A stretch of DNA of 25,082 nucleotides from CAZLGC01 sp964559275 (GTDB lineage Bacteria > Patescibacteriota > CALEFQ01), in contig CAZLGC010000010.1 in NCBI GenBank assembly GCA_964559275.1, positions 1-25,082 of the forward strand, in the 5' to 3' direction. The notes under the pieces are model-generated. The model was given only the letters and a program-made list of their open reading frames with translations, searched no databases and was not told the origin of the DNA. Below are positions 6,533 to 13,045 of the stretch, in pieces; the first letter of the stretch is position 1; each line of letters opens with the position of its first letter. The translations under genes and the position numbers were made by a program.

Positions 6533-6822
6533 CTGGGAGGTAGCGGCTACCGGTAAAGGAATCGGTTCCTGAATCCGGGCCACTCTGTTAACCAAGCTAT
6601 TTTGTTGTCAGCTGCAGACCCTTAGTACTGTGGCGATCACGTTTCCCGGCTCTCTCCCGCGACCGAGCCGGTTGCCGCCCTGAAAAAGGCAGACGTGAGA
6701 GCAAAGCTGACTGCATATAAGGCGGTGACGCAGAGGATTAGTCAGAAGGTGTAGCGGAGGCTATAGGCGTATCCAGGTAGCCCCTGGGCCCATTGCTATC
6801 CCCCCGGGACGACTAATCAGGT

Positions 6823-6853
6823 GAGGTCAGATCATCACGGTCTGGCCTCTTTC
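6823..6853 (+). terminator. Terminator of the GC-rich transcript
   Basis: GAGGTCAGA (6823-6831) pairs with TCTGGCCTC (6841-6849), a 9-bp stem with one G-T wobble and a 9-nt loop, followed by TTTCATTT. The T-tract is modest. Just downstream the composition turns AT-rich again and the next promoter begins. Confidence 0.6.
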
Positions 6854-6869
6854 ATTTGGAAAAATTCAT

Positions 6870-6898
6870 TTGGGGAAAACCTCTTTTTATGCTAAAAT
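6870..6898 (+). promoter_or_regulatory. Promoter of the 2TM / nucleoside-salvage operon
   Basis: TTGGGG (6870-6875), a 17-bp spacer and TAAAAT (6893-6898) preceded by TGC (extended -10). A start near 6905 leaves a leader of under 20 nt before ATG 6923, with no SD. Confidence 0.5.
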
Positions 6899-6922
6899 TT
6901 TAGTAAAGCTAATCGCAATTTC

Positions 6923-7219
6923 ATGGAAAACCAAGACGAAAAAGAGCGTTATGAGCGCGCCAAAAAGAGAGTGCGCGAACTCAAAGATTTTTATGGACAC
7001 CTGATTGCTTACGCCGGTGTCAACGTTATGCTTTTTATCATTAACTGGGTGACGAGTCCGGGAACCTGGTGGTTTTACTGGGTGACAATCTTCTGGGGAA
7101 TCGGTGTAATGTGGCATGCCATCTCCGTCTTTGCCTCCGGCCGGGTGGAAAGCAAGCAATGGGAAGAAAAGAAGATCAAAGAACTGATGGAGAAGGAAAA
7201 GCAAGAACAGCAAAAATAA
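6923..7219 (+). CDS. 2TM-domain small membrane protein
   Basis: 98 residues. A charged N-terminal helix (ERAKKRVRELKDFYGHL) leads into two membrane segments (about 25-43 and 48-70), and a highly charged Lys/Glu-rich C-terminal coil ends it. This matches the 2TM domain family, short proteins with paired helices whose molecular role is not established. It is first in the operon; the phosphorylase begins 16 bp downstream. The hydrophobic part is rich in Trp. It may be a scaffold or sensor fragment; no enzymatic residues are visible. Confidence 0.75.
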   Translation: MENQDEKERYERAKKRVRELKDFYGHLIAYAGVNVMLFIINWVTSPGTWWFYWVTIFWGIGVMWHAISVFASGRVESKQWEEKKIKELMEKEKQEQQK

Positions 7220-7235
7220 ACGAGGGATACCAAAA

Positions 7236-7976
7236 ATGAAACAACCACACATTCTTTGTGAGAAAGGTGATTTATCCGAGCTGGCAATTGTTGTTGGTGA
7301 TCCGGCTAGGGTGGAGCGTGTCGGCGCCCTACTGGAAAACTCTCGCCAAGTTGCTTCCAATCGCGAATTCACGAGCCTTGTGGGCGAATATCAGGGCAAG
7401 GAAATCGCAGTGATGTCCACAGGTATCGGTGGCCCCTCGGCTGCTATCGCTATTGAAGAAATGATTAAGGTCGGGGTCAAGGTTGTAATCAGGGTCGGAT
7501 CTTGCGGGAGCATGCAACCGCAGATAAAAGCTGGCGATTTGGCTATCCCGGACAGTGTTGTCAGTGCCGAGGGAACTACCCAGGGTTATGTTCCACCGGA
7601 GTTTCCGGCGGCTGGCTCACCTGAAGTTTTTATAGCCTTGAAAGAAGCGGCCAAAGCTAATGAAGCTGATTTCCATACCGGAACGTCCCTGACGATTGAC
7701 TCTCTCTATGCCCGTACTACTCCCGAACGCAAAGAGGAGTGGTCAAGGTACGGCGTCATTGCCCAAGAGATGGAGGCAGCGGCTGTCTTGACAGTTGCGA
7801 GGCTCCGCAATATCAGGGCCGGCTGTGTTTTCCTGGTGGTAAATCGCGCCGAGGGTGTCGATATCGAAGAGGGAATCGGCAAATACACCGAGCAGTCTGT
7901 GTCCGGAAAAGGCGAATTCTTGGAAAAAGAAAAAACGGCCATAAAAACCGCCTTAGATGCACTAATAAGTTTGTAG
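7236..7976 (+). CDS. Nucleoside phosphorylase (PNP/UDP family I, uridine phosphorylase-like)
   Basis: A cytoplasmic enzyme that splits a nucleoside with phosphate to a base plus (deoxy)ribose-1-phosphate. Motifs of the hexameric PNP/UDP family are GDPAR (21-25) for phosphate, STGIGGPSAAIA (61-72), RVGSCGSMQP (86-95) and the ribose-contacting EMEAAA (178-183). The PPEFPA segment (120-125) and GIGGPSAAIAIEE resemble uridine phosphorylases, but neighbours MtnA and aldolase suggest that 5'-deoxy- or 5'-methylthio-adenosine could be used; substrate cannot be settled by eye. 246 residues is family-typical. A weak SD (GAGGG) precedes ATG. The aldolase gene follows after 26 bp. Confidence 0.88.
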   Translation: MKQPHILCEKGDLSELAIVVGDPARVERVGALLENSRQVASNREFTSLVGEYQGKEIAVMSTGIGGPSAAIAIEEMIKVGVKVVIRVGSCGSMQPQIKAGDLAIPDSVVSAEGTTQGYVPPEFPAAGSPEVFIALKEAAKANEADFHTGTSLTIDSLYARTTPERKEEWSRYGVIAQEMEAAAVLTVARLRNIRAGCVFLVVNRAEGVDIEEGIGKYTEQSVSGKGEFLEKEKTAIKTALDALISL

Positions 7977-8002
7977 GGTCCAGCTTCTATCTTCAAAACA
8001 TA

Positions 8003-8602
8003 ATGCCCGAACCTTACCGCGGGGTAAAATTTGAAGCCGAGAAAGTCGGTAGTTTTACCCCCACTGCACCGGAAAGAAAAAATATCGAGAAACTAGTTAG
8101 TCTCAAAGAGACATATGTTAAGTATGGTTTTCTGGATCGTAATGGCGGTAATTTCAGTTTTCGAGCCGACCAGGGTTTTATAATTAAAAGAACCGGTGTT
8201 TGGATTGACAAAATAACTGGCCAAGATTTTGTCCGCGTTACCGATGTGAGAGATGGGCGAGTTTTTTATGAAGGCGATAATTTACCCAGCTCAGAGTGTC
8301 GTACCCACTTCTATATTTATCAAAATGTCCCCACCGTAAATTTCGTTTTTCATGCCCACGCCCTGGAAATTGCCGAGAAGGTGGGCATAGAAGCTGATCC
8401 TTGCTGCATACCGGTCTTGTCTTACGGGACGATGGAACTGGCTGAAATTGTTTCGCAAAAGGCTAAGACAATGCCATTCGTAATCGCCAAAAACCACGGC
8501 GTTTTTGCTTTTGGCGCTACTTTCGAAGAAACCAAACGTGTCTTAATAGATTCCTATGAGCAATATAGAAAGTTTGAGGCAAAAACTGCCCAAGACAATT
8601 GA
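8003..8602 (+). CDS. Class II (zinc) aldolase, fuculose-phosphate aldolase-like
   Basis: This family cleaves a ketose-1-phosphate into DHAP and an aldehyde using a divalent metal. Motifs seen are GGNFSFR (48-54) for phosphate, SSE with catalytic Glu98, the zinc ligands HAH (117-119), GTMELA (142-147) and the third ligand in KNHG (His165). 199 residues is slightly short compared with about 215 for fuculose-phosphate aldolase and similar to MtnB/Ald2-type enzymes. I chose ATG 8003 because the longer in-frame extension overlaps the phosphorylase gene. It overlaps the isomerase gene downstream by 47 bp, implying coupled expression. With an MtnA partner, 5-methylthioribulose- or 5-deoxyribulose-1-phosphate is the likely substrate (inference). 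Confidence 0.85.
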   Translation: MPEPYRGVKFEAEKVGSFTPTAPERKNIEKLVSLKETYVKYGFLDRNGGNFSFRADQGFIIKRTGVWIDKITGQDFVRVTDVRDGRVFYEGDNLPSSECRTHFYIYQNVPTVNFVFHAHALEIAEKVGIEADPCCIPVLSYGTMELAEIVSQKAKTMPFVIAKNHGVFAFGATFEETKRVLIDSYEQYRKFEAKTAQDN

Positions 8603-9566
8603 AATATTTCCTGATCACGCCGTAATAATTGATCAGCGTCACTTGCCCCGAAAGCTGGTGCGCGAGAAGTTGACCTCAGCTGATGATTGCTTTCGGGCTA
8701 TTTCTGAAATGCATATCCGTGGCGCCCAGGCAATCGGCGGTTGCGGTATTGCCGGCATGGTTTTGGCAGCGCGCAAGTCACCAATGAATCTGGAGGAGGC
8801 AGCCGGAAAACTGATCAAGGCCCGTCCCACCGCTGTTAACTTAAGCTGGGGTGTAAATAAGATGCTGACCGCAGCTAAGCAGGCAACCGGGGATGCAGCC
8901 GAAGCTGTTTTTGTCGAAGCGGAAAAGATATTCACCTCAGAGATTGCCAACAATGTAAAGCTAGGAGAGTACGGCGCCCAGCTACTTGAGGATGGTATGA
9001 ACTTACAGACACACTGTAATGCTGGTTCACTATCATCTCTCTGGTACGGCACAGCTACGGCGCCGATGTATACTGCTTTCACCCAGGGTAAAAAACTGCA
9101 TGTTTTCGTTGACGAGACCAGGCCTCGTTTGCAGGGGGCTCGGTTAACTGCCTGGGAGCTAGCTCAAGTTGGAATTGATTATACCATCGTGACTGACAAC
9201 GCCTGCGGTTCGATTCTGGGTCAAGGCAAAGTTGACGCCATCATAGTCGGGGCTGACCGGATTGCGGCCAACGGCGATGTAGCCAACAAAATTGGGACGT
9301 ACCCATTGGCTTTGATGGCGCACGAGCACGATATCCCGTTCTATGTGGCAGCGGTTGAGGCAACAATCGATCTGGCTCTGACGAGCGGTGATCAGATACC
9401 GATTGAAGAAAGGTCCCAGGTCGAGTTCTGGGATTATCTGGATCCGGAATTAGTTGATGAAAAGATGCCGGCTAAAAATATCGCTTTTGATGTGACGTCG
9501 GCCAAGTATGTTACCAAAATAATCACCGAAAAAGGAGTTAGAGAGCCGTCAGACCTAAAAAACTAA
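8556..9566 (+). CDS. mtnA: S-methyl-5-thioribose-1-phosphate isomerase family (MtnA-like)
   Basis: Aldose-1-phosphate to ketose-1-phosphate isomerase of the eIF2B-related superfamily. Hallmarks are RGAQAIG (55-61), RPTAVNLSW (90-98), the catalytic cysteine in THCNAG (Cys154), DETRPRLQGARLTAWEL (186-202) and the catalytic aspartate in VGADRIAANGDVANKIGTY (Asp234). 336 residues matches MtnA. The RIAANGDVANKIGTY stretch favours MtnA over archaeal ribose-1,5-bisphosphate isomerase. The start at 8556 lies inside the aldolase gene and adds about 13 residues before the conserved domain; a TTG at 8574 is an alternative. The stop TAA is joined directly to the ATG of the ABC ATPase. Role: second step of methylthio- or deoxy-adenosine salvage. 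Confidence 0.88.
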   Translation: MSNIESLRQKLPKTIEIFPDHAVIIDQRHLPRKLVREKLTSADDCFRAISEMHIRGAQAIGGCGIAGMVLAARKSPMNLEEAAGKLIKARPTAVNLSWGVNKMLTAAKQATGDAAEAVFVEAEKIFTSEIANNVKLGEYGAQLLEDGMNLQTHCNAGSLSSLWYGTATAPMYTAFTQGKKLHVFVDETRPRLQGARLTAWELAQVGIDYTIVTDNACGSILGQGKVDAIIVGADRIAANGDVANKIGTYPLALMAHEHDIPFYVAAVEATIDLALTSGDQIPIEERSQVEFWDYLDPELVDEKMPAKNIAFDVTSAKYVTKIITEKGVREPSDLKN

Positions 9567-10280
9567 ATGGAAGCTGCTATTAGTACAAAGAATGTTGAGA
9601 TTTCCTATGATTCCCGGCCGGTTGTCTCGGGAGTCAGTTTTGAGATAATGCCGGGGTCAATTACAATGATCATTGGCCCAAACGGTTCCGGAAAGACCAC
9701 TTTGTTGAAAGCCCTGGCAGGATTGTTACCATTTAGTGGCGAAATAAACTTGTTTGGTAAAAGGCAACCGGGAGCTCCGGCCCGCCTGGGTTATGTGCCG
9801 CAGCGATTTAGCTTTGATCGTTCCATCCCGATTACCGTCCAAGAATTTTTGTCATTATCTTCCCCTCGTTGTTTCACTGATCAGTGTATACATCAAAAGC
9901 TTTACCAAGATGTCGGTGTCGCCAAAATATTTACTAAACCAGTCAGCGATCTTTCCGGCGGGCAGTTACAGCGGGTGCTAATTGCTCGGGCGTTGTTGGA
10001 GGAGCCGCAAATTCTGCTTTTGGATGAACCAGCCAGTGGTATTGATATTGAAGGACAAAACGCTATTCACAAAGTGCTACGCGATATAACCCGGGAAAAG
10101 AAAACCACCGTTGTGATGATTTCGCATGAATTTAACATCGTAAATCATCTGGCAGACCAGGTTCTTTGCCTAAACCGTGAACTGGTTTGTCAGGGGCGTC
10201 CGGCTGAAGCCCTAACCCCGGAAGTTATCAAAAAGCTTTACGGCGAACACCGAACCATTTACGCCCACCCCCATGATTGA
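9567..10280 (+). CDS. Metal ABC transporter ATPase (ZnuC/MntB-like)
   Basis: The cytoplasmic ATPase subunit of a zinc/manganese-type importer. Walker A GPNGSGKTT (37-45), the ABC signature LSGGQ (129-133), Walker B ILLLDEP (149-155) and the switch His in ISHE are all present. 237 residues is normal. The C-terminus ends in a His-bearing tail (HPHD), common in metal-transport ATPases. It begins on the base after the isomerase stop and overlaps the permease gene by 8 bp. No substrate-binding protein gene is found nearby. The metal is inferred from family and from the zinc-dependent aldolase in the same operon. Confidence 0.88.
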   Translation: MEAAISTKNVEISYDSRPVVSGVSFEIMPGSITMIIGPNGSGKTTLLKALAGLLPFSGEINLFGKRQPGAPARLGYVPQRFSFDRSIPITVQEFLSLSSPRCFTDQCIHQKLYQDVGVAKIFTKPVSDLSGGQLQRVLIARALLEEPQILLLDEPASGIDIEGQNAIHKVLRDITREKKTTVVMISHEFNIVNHLADQVLCLNRELVCQGRPAEALTPEVIKKLYGEHRTIYAHPHD

Positions 10281-11097
10281 AAATATTCTGGAAGCTTTCA
10301 CCCAGCCGTTTATGCAGCGGGCACTTATTACCGGTCTATTTATTGGTGTTCTGTTGGCTGCCTTGGGAGTTTTCGTGCTTATCAAGAAAATGGCCTTTTT
10401 TGGTGACGGAGTGGCACATGCTTCTCTGGCCGGTATTGCAATTGGTTTGCTAGCGGGAATTGAGCCTTTGTACATTGCCATCATTTACGCAGTGGCCATA
10501 GCTCTGGCCATGTATTGGCTGGAAAAACGCAGTCGTCTGTCTTCGGACGCAGTTATTGGTATATTTTTTACTGCTAGCCTGGCCTTAGGTGTTTTGCTTT
10601 TGAGTTTTCAGCAATCTTATCAGCCTGATCTGATAAGCTTTTTGTTTGGCAACATCTTGTCAGTTACAACCACAGAAGCGATCATGATAGTCCTGATTTC
10701 TCTAGCTGCCTTGATTTCTCTGGTTTTGCTCTGGCGCCGGTTGTCTTTGTTAGTTTTTGATAATGTTCAGGCGCAATTGCAGGGATTCAAGGTGCAGGCA
10801 CTTTCAATATTCCTTTATGTAGTAATGGCTATTGCTATTGTGCTGGGGGTTAAGCTGATTGGAGTCATACTAGTCAGCGCCCTGCTGATAATTCCGCCGG
10901 CTACCAGTAAGCTCTGGGCGCGTTCCTTCCGTGGTCTTATCCGGGGAAGCATCATCTTGGTTTTGGTAATAGTTTTCTTCGGGCTCTTGATTTCCTACGG
11001 TTTGGATCTGCCTTCTGGGGCAGTGATTGTCCTGGTCGGTTTCCTCATTTTCATCTTCACCCTGTTATTCAAATCATTTCTGAAAACTCAAAATTAA
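10273..11097 (+). CDS. Metal ABC transporter permease (ZnuB family)
   Basis: A 274-residue membrane protein of the ABC-3 family with about eight hydrophobic segments. Family hallmarks include the MAFFGDGVAHASLAG region (about 39-53) and the GVKLIGVILVSALLIIPPATS stretch near residues 192-212. It starts ATGATTGA, overlapping the stop of the ATPase gene, so the two are translationally coupled. It forms the transmembrane channel through which Zn2+ or Mn2+ passes inward. A 122-residue membrane protein begins two bases after its stop. Confidence 0.88.
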   Translation: MIENILEAFTQPFMQRALITGLFIGVLLAALGVFVLIKKMAFFGDGVAHASLAGIAIGLLAGIEPLYIAIIYAVAIALAMYWLEKRSRLSSDAVIGIFFTASLALGVLLLSFQQSYQPDLISFLFGNILSVTTTEAIMIVLISLAALISLVLLWRRLSLLVFDNVQAQLQGFKVQALSIFLYVVMAIAIVLGVKLIGVILVSALLIIPPATSKLWARSFRGLIRGSIILVLVIVFFGLLISYGLDLPSGAVIVLVGFLIFIFTLLFKSFLKTQN

Positions 11098-11099
11098 TA

Positions 11100-11468
11100 A
11101 TGAGATACCATTGGATTTCTATAATTGGCTTATTACTGGCGACTGCCGCCGGTGTGTTTTTTTGGTGGTTTTTGATTACCGAAGGGCTGATAAGTTCGGG
11201 TGGAGCGCCGATAATTTTTATTCTGCTGCTGGTGATAATCGGGGTTTCGGTAGTTGTTGGTTGGGCGGCGCCAGACGCTGGGATTTTGCTGCTGATTTTT
11301 GCCGGGGCAATGCTTTCAACTTATAGCGCTACTACCTCTGGCCGCTATGATCTTATACCGGGCCTGCTCATGGGAACTCCTTTTATTGTGGCGGCTATTT
11401 TGTTGGCAATTGGCGAAAGATTAACTGATATTAGGCTAGATAATCAAAGCAATGCAGATTCCCAGTAA
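11100..11468 (+). CDS. Small membrane protein, four predicted helices
   Basis: 122 residues, hydrophobic throughout, with four likely membrane segments (about 6-26, 36-56, 60-75 and 86-104) and a polar C-terminal tail ending in Ser-Gln. I do not recognise a family. It begins two bases after the ABC permease stop and its last 17 bases overlap the start of a tiny lipoprotein gene, so it belongs to the metal-transport operon. It could be an accessory of the importer or simply a co-transcribed membrane protein. Confidence 0.7.
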   Translation: MRYHWISIIGLLLATAAGVFFWWFLITEGLISSGGAPIIFILLLVIIGVSVVVGWAAPDAGILLLIFAGAMLSTYSATTSGRYDLIPGLLMGTPFIVAAILLAIGERLTDIRLDNQSNADSQ

Positions 11469-11625
11469 GCTAACTAGACATTTATCGATCTTCATTTTAC
11501 TGCTGTTTTTTTGTATCTTGCTAACGGGTTGTCAGAATCAGAAACCAGAGGGCTTCCAGGAACCCACAGAGCTTCCTCCCGAATCGACTGCGCCAACAGA
11601 GCCATTGCCGACTACCGGACCGTAA
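11452..11625 (+). CDS. 57-aa lipoprotein
   Basis: A very short gene starting MQIPSKLTRH. It has a basic N-terminus, a strong hydrophobic stretch (11-24) and a perfect lipobox LLTGC with the lipidated Cys27. After cleavage only about 31 residues remain, rich in Pro, Glu and Thr with repeated PTE-like units, ending PTTGP. It overlaps the preceding membrane-protein gene by 17 bp and is the last gene of the operon. The prolipoprotein transferase needed to process it, Lgt, is encoded at 17847-18713. It is far too small to be a metal-binding ZnuA-type protein. Function unknown; surface tether or accessory is possible. Confidence 0.75.
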   Translation: MQIPSKLTRHLSIFILLLFFCILLTGCQNQKPEGFQEPTELPPESTAPTEPLPTTGP

Positions 11626-11630
11626 AATCC

Positions 11631-11659
11631 TTGAAATCAAATCGAACTTTGGTTACAAT
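11631..11659 (+). promoter_or_regulatory. Promoter of the glutaredoxin operon
   Basis: TTGAAA (11631-11636), a 17-bp spacer and TACAAT (11654-11659). The start near 11666 gives an 18-nt leader to ATG 11684 without a clear SD. It lies just after the lipoprotein stop. Confidence 0.65.
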
Positions 11660-11683
11660 AACTAGTGACTTAAACAAAATCTG

Positions 11684-11926
11684 ATGAAGAAAATTGTTAT
11701 TTACACCTCTCCCCAGTGCGGCTATTGCAAAATGGCCAAGCAGTATTTGGACCAAGTCGGGGCTGAGTACGAAGAAAAAGATGTATCTGATCCCAAAATT
11801 GCGGCCGAAGCTGTGGAACGCAGCGGTCAAATGGGGGTGCCGATAACTTATTTTGGTGAGGGCGATGATGCCAAGATGTTGCTCGGTTTCAAAAAAGCCG
11901 AATTTGATGAAGCCTTAAAGCAATAA
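11684..11926 (+). CDS. Glutaredoxin-like protein
   Basis: An 80-residue cytoplasmic thiol-disulfide oxidoreductase of the short glutaredoxin/NrdH type. The dithiol active site CGYC (Cys12, Cys15) follows a YTSPQ strand, the cis-proline sits in GVPI (Pro53) and a LLGF segment closes the fold. The length matches bacterial mini-glutaredoxins. There is one base between its stop and the next ATG, so it is co-transcribed with the DsbA-like gene. The electron donor (glutathione, thioredoxin reductase or another) cannot be inferred. Confidence 0.9.
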   Translation: MKKIVIYTSPQCGYCKMAKQYLDQVGAEYEEKDVSDPKIAAEAVERSGQMGVPITYFGEGDDAKMLLGFKKAEFDEALKQ

Positions 11927-11927
11927 A

Positions 11928-12590
11928 ATGTCTTCTTATAAGCCGAAAAATCTAATCATACCGGTTATAATTGTGGCGGCCCTAGTTGGTGTTTTGGCTT
12001 TAGGTGCTTATTTTTTTACGGACGGTAACGAGCAAACCGCTGACATCAGTGACAAATTGGTATACGACGCCGCTTTGGCAGATCCTATTAACGACGAAGA
12101 CTGGGTCAAAGGTCCGGATAAACCACGGGTTACGATTGTAACCTTCAGCGATTTCCAGTGCCCGGCTTGTGCCTATGCCCATGAAAACATTGTCGAGGTG
12201 TTGGCAGAAAAACATCCTGACGATGTGCGGGTAGTATTTCGTCATTTCCCGATAAGCTCGCACAAGCAAGCTCAGCTAGCTGCAGAGGCCACGGAAGCGG
12301 CTGGTGCACAGGGAAAGTTCTGGGAAATGACCAGTTTAGTTTTCCAGAATCAGTCTGAACTGGATCGCGACAAGCTGATCAAATTAGCTACTCAATTGGG
12401 GCTTGACGTCAGTCGTTTCACCGCTGAGCTAGATTCCGGTATGTATCAGCAGGCAGTAATGGATGACCGGGATAGTGGTGATCGCTCCGGCGTCAGTGCT
12501 ACCCCTACTTTCTACATCAACGGCGAAAAATATGAAGGCAAAATAAAGCCGGAAGATGTCATTTCCGAAGTAGAAAAACATTTACCATAA
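11928..12590 (+). CDS. Membrane-anchored DsbA-like thioredoxin-fold oxidoreductase
   Basis: 220 residues. An N-terminal anchor helix (about 9-30) is followed by an extracytoplasmic thioredoxin-fold domain with active site CPAC (Cys78, Cys81) and cis-proline in ATPTF (Pro193). The DsbA-type helical insertion lies between. It resembles the DSBA-like/BdbD group that oxidises or isomerises disulfides of exported proteins. It is in an operon with glutaredoxin and a membrane protein. No DsbB or VKOR partner is evident in the window; the four-helix protein that follows has a single Cys and no CxxC, so it is not an obvious one. Confidence 0.88.
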   Translation: MSSYKPKNLIIPVIIVAALVGVLALGAYFFTDGNEQTADISDKLVYDAALADPINDEDWVKGPDKPRVTIVTFSDFQCPACAYAHENIVEVLAEKHPDDVRVVFRHFPISSHKQAQLAAEATEAAGAQGKFWEMTSLVFQNQSELDRDKLIKLATQLGLDVSRFTAELDSGMYQQAVMDDRDSGDRSGVSATPTFYINGEKYEGKIKPEDVISEVEKHLP

Positions 12591-12593
12591 AAT

Positions 12594-13007
12594 ATGAAAG
12601 CAAAACACATAATTCTATTGATCCTGCCCCTGCTGGGATTAGCTTTGTTTGGTTTTCCACTAGTTCGATACTGGTACAGCGGGCTTGATATGTACGTCGT
12701 TTTGGCAACGGTTATCGGGTTGCCGATGATCGGGTTATTCTGTTGGCTGAGGAGCAAAGGTCGGCGTCGCTTGATTGCAGCGGTCAAAGCTGGGAAGAGC
12801 CCCTCGTTTAGTACCAATATTCTCGAAGGATTTATATTTTTCATCATCATATTCATCGCGGTTTTAGTTTTTAATACCTTTCCAGTCTATTTTTTCCTCT
12901 CCTTCGTTTACGCAACGATGATAGGTGGTTTTGCCTGGTGGTTCTTTCGGACCTGGCTCCTGCTCAAAGCGATTGATGAAAAAGAATCTGCGAGCGAAGA
13001 AGCTTAA
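12594..13007 (+). CDS. Four-helix membrane protein, unknown
   Basis: 137 residues with predicted membrane segments near 5-24, 33-52, 77-95 and 97-119. A strongly basic cytoplasmic loop (SKGRRRLIAAVKAGK) lies between helices two and three, and an acidic tail ends in EEA. It has one Cys (50) and no CxxC. It starts three bases after the DsbA-like gene and is the last gene before a bidirectional terminator. No family recognised. Confidence 0.7.
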   Translation: MKAKHIILLILPLLGLALFGFPLVRYWYSGLDMYVVLATVIGLPMIGLFCWLRSKGRRRLIAAVKAGKSPSFSTNILEGFIFFIIIFIAVLVFNTFPVYFFLSFVYATMIGGFAWWFFRTWLLLKAIDEKESASEEA

Positions 13008-13015
13008 CTCCAATA

Positions 13016-13045
13016 AAAAACGACCCGGCGAAATGGGTCGTTTTT
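13016..13045. terminator. Bidirectional intrinsic terminator
   Basis: CGACCC (13021-13026) and GGGTCG (13035-13040) are flanked by AAAAA and TTTTT. They serve the plus-strand glutaredoxin operon and the minus-strand spermidine-synthase-like gene, whose stop codon at 13044 overlaps the T-run. Confidence 0.85.

Larger units (their letters stand above)
5347..6853 (+). other. GC-rich, hairpin-dense transcript with small ORFs
   Basis: About 1.5 kb between a consensus promoter and a hairpin terminator. Local stems are dense: CCAGG-GTAA-CCTGG (5390-5403, about 5389 onward), GGGACCC-TTC-GGGTCCC (about 5408-5424), AGCACT/AGTGCT with inner ACCCC/GGGGT (about 5519-5553), TCCCGC/GCGGGA (5576-5581 with 5590-5595), GCGGATC/GGTCCGC (about 5642-5659), GCGGGGAC/GTCCCCGC (about 5686-5705), and GATTAGTC/GACTAATC (6736-6743 with 6811-6818). 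The 12-mer AAAATTGCGGGA occurs twice (5488, 5584). The leader before the first long ORF is about 415 nt. At 5601-5606 an AGGAGG precedes only an 8-codon TTG ORF (5612-5638). It may be a large structured RNA, an operon of small proteins with a structured leader, or both. From 6533 to 6822 I see structure but no supportable gene. Confidence 0.5.

Noticed and set aside
6620..6753. Possible third protein ending ADVRAKLTAYKAVTQRISQKV
   Set aside because: The frame reads plausibly like protein for about 40 codons, but it has no start with an SD and overlaps the long-range stem GATTAGTC/GACTAATC, so I do not call it.
5347..6853. RNase P RNA, tmRNA, 6S, SRP RNA or a group II intron in the GC-rich block
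   Set aside because: None of their conserved cores could be found by eye (no P4 helix of RNase P, no tmRNA tag and tRNA-like end, no SRP tetraloop domain, no intron domain V, no maturase).
7739..8002. N-terminal extension of the class II aldolase
   Set aside because: The open frame continues upstream inside the phosphorylase gene, but the added residues are the out-of-frame shadow of a conserved gene; ATG 8003 is after that gene's stop.
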